From Agrostemma githago (lineage: Eukaryota; Streptophyta; Magnoliopsida; Caryophyllales; Caryophyllaceae): DNA of 64,000 nucleotides. The stretch covers positions 12,853,873 to 12,917,872 of the forward strand of contig OY288257.1 of NCBI GenBank assembly GCA_958450325.1, given 5' to 3'. The notes beneath the pieces were generated by a model, which was not told where the DNA came from, made no database searches, and was given only the letters and a program-made list of their open reading frames with translations. The position numbers and the translations under genes were made by a program. This document shows, in pieces, positions 52,271 through 61,132 of the stretch; position 1 is the first letter of the stretch; every line of letters starts with the position of its first letter.

Positions 52271-54752
52271 CCTTCACGTTCATTTTCATTCACGTTCATT
52301 TCCATTCCACGTTCATTCACACCTAAAAACCAAAAAACCCTTTCTTCATTCACGCTAATTCATCGTTTTTGATCTCGAAATTCTGCTACAATGGATTCAA
52401 TGACCGCATCATCGTCTTCAACGGTTGATAAGCAACTAATCGATTATAACAATGGTGAGTTTCAGTGATTCATTCACGTTTTTATTCGTTTTTTCTTCAC
52501 GGATTTCAATAGTAATATTGCTTTCAATCTGTGTTTTCATATCAATGTTTTATCGCGTCAAATTGCGTTTTTTTACGTCGATCTTCATGTTTATAGTGCT
52601 TTCATTGACATTTCGACTTTATTTGCGTCAAATTTGCGTCTTTTTGATGTCATTGCGTTTTGATTCATAGTTTCGTATCAATGGTATTTTGATATCTCGA
52701 TCTCCATAGATTGCAGGTCTCTATGGTTTTTTTTCAAGATTTTCCCTGATATCCATTGATACTATTTTTTTGATATCAATTAACGCAGATTCGTCGTTGA
52801 AGTAACATGCCTTCTGAATTAAAGTAACACTTAATTGTAATTACAGTAACACAAATGAACGTTCAGGAAAAGGGTTTTGATGATATGCTGGAGTACAGTA
52901 TTTGCACTGATGTAACGCTGTTTGATTCTTTGCAGGTAGCTGCGCCACAGATGCGAACACACAAGACAACACTGGAAAAGGTGGAATTTAATTCGTTTGA
53001 TTAATAATGGATTAATATTATGGTTCATTGATATTATTGTTTCACCGATATTATTGTTTTGCTTTATGTTGAAGCATACATGGCATTGAAGTAACACATG
53101 TAATGAATTAAAGTAATACCTAACTGTAATTAGAGTAACACAAACATGTAACACTAAAAAAGGGTTTTTAGCGTTGTCGTTGGAGTAACATCCTCTTAGA
53201 GTTAAAGTAACGCAACCTATGAGTTACAGTAACACTTATGCCCATTGGCGTGACTTTTCTTACTTTTTGGCAGGAAGCATTGGTAAAAAGCCGAATGCAC
53301 AGGAATGGTGCAGAGATGTGGGTGAGGTTTTCACTCCATACATGGAGCAGGTATTCGGGACAATTGATGAGGCAGTGGAATTTTACAAAATCTACGCGCT
53401 GGCTTGCGGTTTTGATGTGAGGAAGTATACTAAGCCAACCAAACGAAACTGTCCAAATCCGTACGCAACACGACCGCCTAAACAGCCTACTAAGCCAACC
53501 AATGATGAGGATGACGAGGATGAAATAAATGAAGACATCGAAGGAGAGAAAACTGAAGAAGACACCGAGGAAGACGAGGAGGATGAACAAGTGTTTTGAG
53601 AATACTCGTGTTTTTTGTCATTATAAGAATTTTTTCTTTTTTTTTCTGGTTTACACGAAAAACTAATTTTGTACAATTTTTTTTACACATAGTGCTGTGT
53701 TACGGTTCATTTAACACTATATTTATTTAATACATGTGTTTTTTGTTAGAGTAACATCTCATGTGTGTCTGAGTAACATTATTCGTCTGTTACAGTAACA
53801 GAAACAATGCATTGAAGTAACTGAAGACAACAGCGTTGTTTAGACAAAATCATCGCCAAAATAACTGGAGATAACTTGGATTGATTCCATTCATTGACAA
53901 AGTACCAACATTTGTTCTTCAAAAAACAATATATAATGCGTCAGAGGAATTGATTGCAATATCATTGTACAAACACCATTAATAACTTAAAGTAACATAA
54001 ATTGTTCATTAAAGTAACATTTACAATGCTTTGGTGTAACACACAGATTGGGAGACCAAAGAAAATATGGTTAACTTCAGTAATCCCCATAGTAACACCA
54101 ACAGTAAATTAGAGTAACAGGTACAACTAGTCAGTGTAACAGAGTTTAACAGCTTCAATGCATTGGTGATAGTCAAAATACCAATGTAGTTAGACAGGTA
54201 ACTAAAGAATACAAACCATTAATTCGTAGTTAGAAAAGAGATGACATGATTCAGTAAACACGTAATTTTTTTCGGCCCTTTGTTGGCTTGCTCTTGGGAG
54301 CGTCGATGATCTTTTGTCTAGCGTCCGCATACTTGTCAACGTTTTCCAACAATCGCGATCGCACCTTGTTCATTATGTTTACTAAAGTTAGAAAGCTGCT
54401 TCAATATAATCTTGCTCGAGTTGAAGGTGAGCGATTGAGTTGAGTTGAGCGATTGAGTGCTCGGGTGTGCTTGAGTTGAGTGAAAAAATTGAATGAGATG
54501 AGAGATGATGAAGGTGAAGGGTTTTTGTGTTAGGCGGGCGTTTGAATGAAAAAAAAATGAATGAGATGAGAGAGAAGAAGATATCAGTTGGCAGTAATTT
54601 AGGGAGGAGAGAGGATTTTCTCATATTATTTCCAAAATATGGTAGTTACTACCTTAATTACTACATGCAATCTCAACCATTCATCCTCTTTAGATCAATG
54701 GCTAAGAATAGGACTCATGGGCTCAAAAAAGAAAAAGGGACTCACTTGATCT

Positions 54753-54757
<5 letters not shown>
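52271..54757. mobile_element. TA-flanked element Q, with three-exon FAR1-like gene
   Basis: The right end (complement AGTGAAGATCAAGTGAGTCC) is next to (TA)n; the left end seems to have been replaced by the 180-bp MITE. AGTAACA-type words recur at 52800-53230 and 53740-54170. The internal sequence parallels element G (55800-58212) around the gene fragment, including the (CATT)-rich leader before ATGGATTCAATGA. Confidence 0.6.
52391..53599 (+). CDS. FAR1-like gene fragment, three exons, open frame
   Basis: Exons 52391-52454, 52936-52980 and 53274-53599 have GT...AG borders and join in phase to 144 codons. Exon 1 gives MDSMTASSSSTVDKQL, exon 2 ends DNTGK, and exon 3 holds VFTPYMEQVF, TIDEAVEFYKIYALACGFDV and RKYTKPT, then an acidic tail (many D/E) ending at TGA 53597-53599. 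EAVEFYKIYA...GF.VRK is the N-terminal part of the FAR1/FHY3 DNA-binding domain; the WRKY-GCM1-type zinc ligands are missing. So it is a truncated FAR1-related sequence with an added acidic tail, carried in a Mutator-like element. Whether it is expressed cannot be seen. Confidence 0.55.

Positions 54758-54818
<61 letters not shown>
54758..54818. repeat. (TA)n tract
   Basis: TA repeats between elements Q and F. Confidence 0.95.
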
Positions 54819-54822
<4 letters not shown>

Positions 54823-55740
54823 GGATCCGGTGAGTCCTGCTCCTTAGATGAGTCCGTCCTATGAATAAGGACCATTGGATCAACAAGATCCAACATCCCT
54901 CATTCAGCCACGTTACCCAAAGCAATCTCCCAAAAATATTAAAACAAAACACAACCTAAAGTACGTTTCATAATTTTCTTAAAGTTTCTCGCTCTACAAA
55001 TCTTCATCTTTCCCAAGTAACTGCAATTGACTTTTCTTCCCAAAAAACTTTCAAAATAAAGTAATTTATCACTAAAATTAAGCAAAGATCTTCAAAAAAT
55101 CTAGTCAAGATTCTATTAAATTTGTGAATCGAGGAGACATATAACGTAATCGAATAGCCGAGTATTGTGTTTTTCACGTAATTAATTATTATCTGATTTG
55201 TATCAATCTCATGACAAACTTTCAAATCATTACGCTCTTTAATTTGATATCTTCATCTTGTGATTTTAATTTGTGTTACTGTAATAGTGTATGTTACTGT
55301 AACAGTGCTACTGTTAATCTAATGTTGATGTTACTTTGTAGTGCCAATTGATAAATGAATTTGACATTATTACTGTAATTACTTATTACTGTGACAGTGT
55401 CACAGTAAGATATTTATAACTCTTTAATTTCATATTACTGTGACATTATTATTGTAATTCCTTAGTACTATGACACTGTCACAGTAAGATTTTTGTGTTA
55501 CTGTAATAGTATTCTGTTACTGTAACATTATTACTGTGACATTATTATTGTAATTCCTTATTACTGTGATAGTGTCACAGTAAGATAGTTGTGTTACTGT
55601 AATAGTGTTCTGTTACTGTAACAGTAAGATTATATACGATGAAGATGACGCTGAATCTCAGCCATTCATGTGATTTGATCATGTGGCTGTGATTCGCGGG
55701 ACGGACTCATTTAAGATAGAGAGACTCACGAGATGCAATT

Positions 55741-55742
<2 letters not shown>
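54819..55742. mobile_element. TA-flanked element F
   Basis: The left end GTGAGGATCCGGTGAGTC matches the ends of E and I. The right end (complement GGAATTGCATCTCGTGAGTC) matches the left end of I for about 250-270 bp with few differences. 55265-55630 is a dense array of TTACTGTAACAGT/TTACTGTGACAGT words in both orientations. No gene fragment is recognised. Confidence 0.7.

Positions 55743-55799
<57 letters not shown>
55743..55799. repeat. (TA)n(GA)n tract
   Basis: TA repeats turning into GA repeats between elements F and G. Confidence 0.95.
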
Positions 55800-55800
<1 letters not shown>

Positions 55801-58209
55801 AAGGCTCTTATGAGTCATTCTCTATATATGAGTCCCTAAGTCCTCATCTCATCCATTGAATGCGATGAGAATCGATGGACAAGATGCATCCTAATATTTG
55901 CATTAAAAAAAAAGGGAAGATATTGTTTCCTAAAATAACTCCCATAATTTTAGGTAACAATAACATCACATTCACTCATTCATTCATTCACGTTCATCAA
56001 AAACCTAAAAAAAAAATCTGCTTCTAATATCACGTTCTTTCATTCATTCATTCAAATTTGTGCTCGAAATCCCGTTACTATGGATTCAATGATCATGATA
56101 TCTTCATCAATTGTTGATAATCAATTCATCGACTATAACAATGGTGAGTTTCGTTATTACTTTCATGTTTTGCGTCAATTTTTATTCATCATCTCGACTA
56201 ATTTGCGTCAATTTGTTTTCATGTTTTTCGTCGATTTTCATGTCGATATTGCTTTCATGGTCATTTCATTCATCATAGATTCATATCTGATTCATTGCTA
56301 TCTTGTTAGTATAGATTCCAAATTTTTATATTTTTTAAAAGGTGGAATTTTATTCATTTGATTATTCATAGATTCATATCAATGGTCCATTACTCTCGTG
56401 TTATTGTTTTGTTTATTCTTTAGGTTTTTCTTAAACTTCACTGATACTATTGTTTTGTTTTCTAATGAAGCAGACACGGTGTTGAAGTAACATACGTTCT
56501 GAGTTACAGTAACACCTAATTTTAATTAGAGTAACACAAAAATGTAACACAAAAAGGTCTAAGCATTATATGAATTTTACGCACGAACATATATGGAGTT
56601 ATTGTAATGCACATACTGTGTTACTTTGATATACACAATCTGTTATTTTAATGGTTAACCCCTGTTATTTTAATACACATAATGTTAACTGAATCTCGTG
56701 TTACTTTAACGCACTTCATCTGTTACTTTAGTTCTTTTCATCTGTTACTGTAATGCATTGGAGTAACAAAAAGGATTTAGAATACCGCCATACAAAAAAA
56801 TAAAAAATAAAAAATAAAGATATTGCTTCCCATAATTATGGGCCGTGATTGATTTCAAAATAGGAAACAATATCAAAGAATATCACCCCATTCAAAGAAA
56901 GATATTGCGTCATACTCTCATTTATGATCATTATATGAATTTTTTGCACTAACCTATACCTGGTGTTATTTTAACGAACATTATCTGTTACTTTAATTCA
57001 CACTATCTGTTACTTTAATGTCTGACCTCTGTTACTTTAATTTATACCTGATGTATAAGCATTCTCTGTTAATTGAATCCAGTGTTACTTCAATGCACTT
57101 CATCTGTTACTTTAATTATTGTCATCTGTTACTTTAATCCATATTTCAAGTTCTGATTGTTTTTTTCGCCACGTTTATTGGCACTGTTATTATTTTTCAG
57201 TACACGCAAAAACACATGAAAGGTGTAGGGATGTGGGTGAGAGTTTCCTCCATACATAGGGCAGATCTTCAAGGACGTGGATGAGTAAGTAAACTTCTAT
57301 AAAATCTACGCATTGGCTTGTGGATGTGAGGAGGTACACAACGAAAAGATGGCGCGGTGGTTAGATTAAATCAAAGCTTCTGACGATGAAGATGATGAAG
57401 AAGAAGAGGACGAGGAGGATGAAGAAGTAGAATTCTAAGTAGGATAGTATATTGTTAGAATAACATACATTATTCGTTAGAGTAACATACTTAATGAGTT
57501 ACAATAACACATATTATGAGTAACAGGTGTGAAATATTGGAATTGTAATGAAGTTGATTCAGTTCGAACTTCTGTACCAATTTATTGATGTAAAAAGAGT
57601 TAGAATAACACACATTAAGCGTTAGAATAACACACATTATACGTTACAGTAACATACCTAATGAGTTACAGTAACACAATTTATGAGTATAATTTGATTA
57701 CCAATATCAAGTTCTTAGATTAACAAGTGTGAAAAATTGGAATTATAATGGAGTTTTATAATTTTTTGTTTTGGAGTATCCTTAATAGAAACATACATTT
57801 TGCAACATACTGTTTTTATAAGACACTATTATCTAACGTAATAGATTTTATGAGTTAAAGTAACACAATTCATGAATTAGAGTAACACATTTTATGAGTT
57901 AGAATAACACATTGTATGAGTTAGAGTAACATGACAGTAGCGAAATGATGATTTTCTTTGGTGAAAATGAAGATGAAACGACACACTTGTTGTGTGATAG
58001 AAAGATGCAGTTAAAAATTTGATGGGAGAGAGAATATTTGCATTAAGATAATTAAAGAGGAGAGAGAAAAAAATAAAATATTTACCAAGATTTAATTAGT
58101 TATTTCCTTAATTGACAAAACAATCTTAACCATTAATCTATCACTAATTTAAGGGTTGAGATGAGTACTCACGGACTCAATTATGATAAATGGACTCACT
58201 TGATCCTTC

Positions 58210-58212
<3 letters not shown>
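55800..58212. mobile_element. TA-flanked element G, with decayed FAR1-like gene
   Basis: Left end TAAGGCTCTTATGAGTCATT; right end (complement AGAGGAAGGATCAAGTGAGT). It has a (CATT)n-rich leader, then exon 1 of a FAR1-like gene, then long arrays of TGTTACTTTAAT and AGAGTAACAC words (56480-57150 and 57440-57930), and a degenerate last exon. Confidence 0.65.
56080..57437 (+). pseudogene. decayed FAR1-like gene in element G
   Basis: Exon 1 (56080-56143, 64 bases, MDSMIMISSSIVDNQF..., donor GTGAGTTT) has exactly the length, phase and donor of exon 1 in element Q. The last exon (57201-57437) keeps readable pieces (FYKIYALACG-like and a D/E-rich tail) but has stops and frame shifts. I could not find the middle exon. 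It is a paralogue of the gene in Q that has lost coding capacity. Confidence 0.5.

Positions 58213-58248
<36 letters not shown>
58213..58248. repeat. (TA)n tract
   Basis: TA repeats between elements G and K. Confidence 0.95.

Positions 58249-58876
<628 letters not shown>

Positions 58877-58905
<29 letters not shown>
58877..58905. repeat. (TA)n tract
   Basis: TA repeats between elements M and N. Confidence 0.95.
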
Positions 58906-58907
<2 letters not shown>

Positions 58908-59890
58908 ATCCTTTGAGGCAACTCAACTCGCCGCACCCATTGAGGCACAATCTCAACCATTAGATTAAAATCAAATTAAATGCTAAGATTAAAACAAAAA
59001 ATCATACATAAAAAAAATTTCCCCATTTTTTTTTCCCGGGGAAAAAAATCGATATTTTTCGGGAATTTTTTTTTTTTTTTTTTTTTTCCGGAAAAAAAAA
59101 TTTTCGGAAATTTTTTTTCCAAAAAAAAAAAAATTTTTTTTTCGAAAACAAAAAATCCGAAATTTTTTTTCCAAAAAAAAAAAAAAATCGGAATTTAAAA
59201 TAAAATTGGTGTATATAAAAACAACTTCAGTGTACATAATAACTGTTTTTAAGGTATATAACAATTCTATTATAGCAAATAATTAAGTACATATGACAAT
59301 TATTTCAGTATATATATGTTGATTAATTGGTGTACATAGTAACCATTTGAGTGTATATAACAATAACTATTTTACTGTATATATATTTAGTTCTTAAGTG
59401 TATATATATATATGTAGTGAGTTTAATAGCGTATATAATGAGTTTTTTGGTGTATATAACAATTATTTTGATGTATGTTCCATTGTTGATTAACAGATGT
59501 ACATATTAATTATTTGGGTGTATATAACAATTATTTTACTGTATATATTGAGTTCTTAAGTGTATATATGCAGTGAGTTTAATAACGTATATAATGAGTT
59601 TTTTTAGTGTATATAACAGTTATTTTGATGTATGTTTCATTGTTGATTAATTGGTGTACATAATAACTATTTGAGTGTATATAACATTTTTTTATTTAAG
59701 TGTATATAACATTTTTTTTTACTGTATATATTGAGTTCTTAAGTGTGTGTATATAGTGAGTTTAATAACGTATATAATGAATCTTTTTAGTGTATATAAC
59801 ACTTATTTGGATGTATGTCCCATCTTAATCTAATGGTTTAGATTGTGCCTCAATGGGTGTAAGGAGTTACCCTGCCTCACCGGAACCCAC

Positions 59891-59894
<4 letters not shown>
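58906..59894. mobile_element. TA-flanked element N
   Basis: Inverted ends: GGATCCTTTGAGGCAACTC at the left and the complement AGAGGTGGGTTCCGGTGAGG at the right, both followed by CACCCATTGAGGCACAATCT and then CCATTAGATTAA. The inverted repeat is about 65 bp. Inside, 59205-59830 is an array of GTGTATATAACA(A/T) words, and 59010-59190 is an unusual homopolymer block. No gene fragment. Confidence 0.7.
59010..59190. repeat. nested homopolymer palindromes in element N
   Basis: Runs of T and A from 6 to about 20 bases alternate around CCCGGGG, TCGA, CCGG and TTCGAA-like centres, giving several A/T hairpins in a row. Frames rich in Phe and Lys predicted here are artefacts. Confidence 0.8.

Positions 59895-59955
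<61 letters not shown>
59895..59955. repeat. (TA)n tract
   Basis: TA repeats between elements N and I. Confidence 0.95.
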
Positions 59956-59957
<2 letters not shown>

Positions 59958-60884
59958 AATTGCATCTCGTGAGTCTCTCTATCTTAAATGAGTCCGTCCC
60001 GCGAATCACAGGCACATGATCAAATCACATGAATGGCTGAGATTCAGCGTCATCTTCATCGTATATAATCTTACTGTTACAGTAACAGAACATTATTACA
60101 GTAACACAACTATCTTACTGTGACACTATCACAGTAATAAGCAATTACAATAATAATGTCACAGTAATAATGTTACAGTAACACAAATATCTTACTGTGA
60201 CGTTGTCACACTAGTACAATAACACAAGTATAATTATATAATACTGATACAGTAATCATATTACTGTAACACAGGAGTAAATGCTAAAGTAAAACCTCCG
60301 CCGAAATATCAGACTACATAGAATCCAACTACCCAGATCTCCCTTCTGCTCACTCCTCCCTTCTCTCCAACGCCCTCGACAACCTCCGCCGCTCCGGCCA
60401 CCTCTACTTCTCCGGCGACGCCTACTCCAAACCCGATTCCGAGCCCACCCCGCCGGCGAAACGTGGCCGCGGCCGCCCTCCAAAGCCCCGCTCCGACCTC
60501 GAGCCGCCTACCCCCGCCTACTCCGGGCCCCCCAGGCCCAGGGGCCGCCCTCCCAAGGTGGTCGATCCCGACGCCTCGCCGTCTCCGCCTAAGCCCAAGG
60601 CCTCCTCTTCCGGTCGGGGTCGTGGCCGGCCTCGTAAGAATCCCTTGAGCGTTCCAATTCAGGTTCCGGTTTCGGTGTCTGGTGTGAAGCGTGGTCGTGG
60701 CCGCCCTCGCAAGGATGGGTCTTAATTAATTTGGGGGAAATAGAGGGTCGCGCGCGTTTCTTTTCCTTATGATTGTGGTGTAATAGGCGACGTGGCATCA
60801 TCTGGTGCGTCTAATGCAAGAAGATCTGATGGTGTATAATTGCGGGACGGACTCATTTAAATGAAGGGACTCACCGGATCCTCA

Positions 60885-60888
<4 letters not shown>
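59956..60888. mobile_element. TA-flanked element I, with HMGA-type gene fragment
   Basis: Its left 250-270 bp are the inverted copy of the right end of element F; its right about 105 bp are the inverted copy of the left end of element E. Between them lies a G/C-rich coding fragment, in strong contrast to the A/T-rich ends. This is the arrangement expected of a Pack-MULE-like capture of host DNA. Confidence 0.75.
60288..60725 (+). pseudogene. captured HMGA-type gene fragment (linker-histone fold and AT-hooks)
   Basis: 146 codons open to TAA 60723-60725, with no in-frame ATG at the start. Residues 1 to about 50 (SKTSAEISDYIESNYPDLPS, then SSLLSNALDNLRRSGHLYFS) match the C-terminal two-thirds of the H1/H5 globular domain found in plant HMGA (HMG-I/Y) proteins. 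Then come four AT-hooks with RGRP cores: KRGRGRPPK, RPRGRPPK, GRGRGRPRK and KRGRGRPRK. Full plant HMGA proteins are about 150-200 residues, so only the first exon part is missing. The first codons follow an acceptor-like ACACAG, and the upstream frame is closed by TAA. Codon use is very G/C-rich. The reading frame is undamaged, so the capture is recent or the source gene is close. Confidence 0.75.

Positions 60889-60929
<41 letters not shown>
60889..60929. repeat. (TA)n tract, right end of the visible chain
   Basis: TA repeats between elements I and R. Confidence 0.95.
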
Positions 60930-60935
<6 letters not shown>

Positions 60936-61132
60936 GGATCTGGTGTAAACACACCAATTTGGTGTAAACATCCTAACAATCTGAACCGCTGATCTAAAAC
61001 TTGATCAACGGCTCAGATTTAATCTTCAAAAGAGAACAAAACCTTCCCAAAGTCCCTCCCTTACCTCTCTTTTCTCTCTCCTCTCTTTCTTTGATACAAT
61101 GATTACAATCTGATAATTACAGAAACTATTGA
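60930..61132. mobile_element. left end of TA-flanked element R
   Basis: It begins GAAATAGGATCTGGTGTAAA after (TA)n, with TTGGTGTAAACA repeated just inside and an inverted pair (CTGAACCGCTGATC with GATCAACGGCTCAG). 61050-61090 is a pyrimidine-rich tract (purine-rich on the minus strand). The copia pol begins at 61133; the other end of R is not in the window. Confidence 0.5.

Noticed and set aside
58980..59198. Phe/Lys-rich frame
   Set aside because: Homopolymer block.
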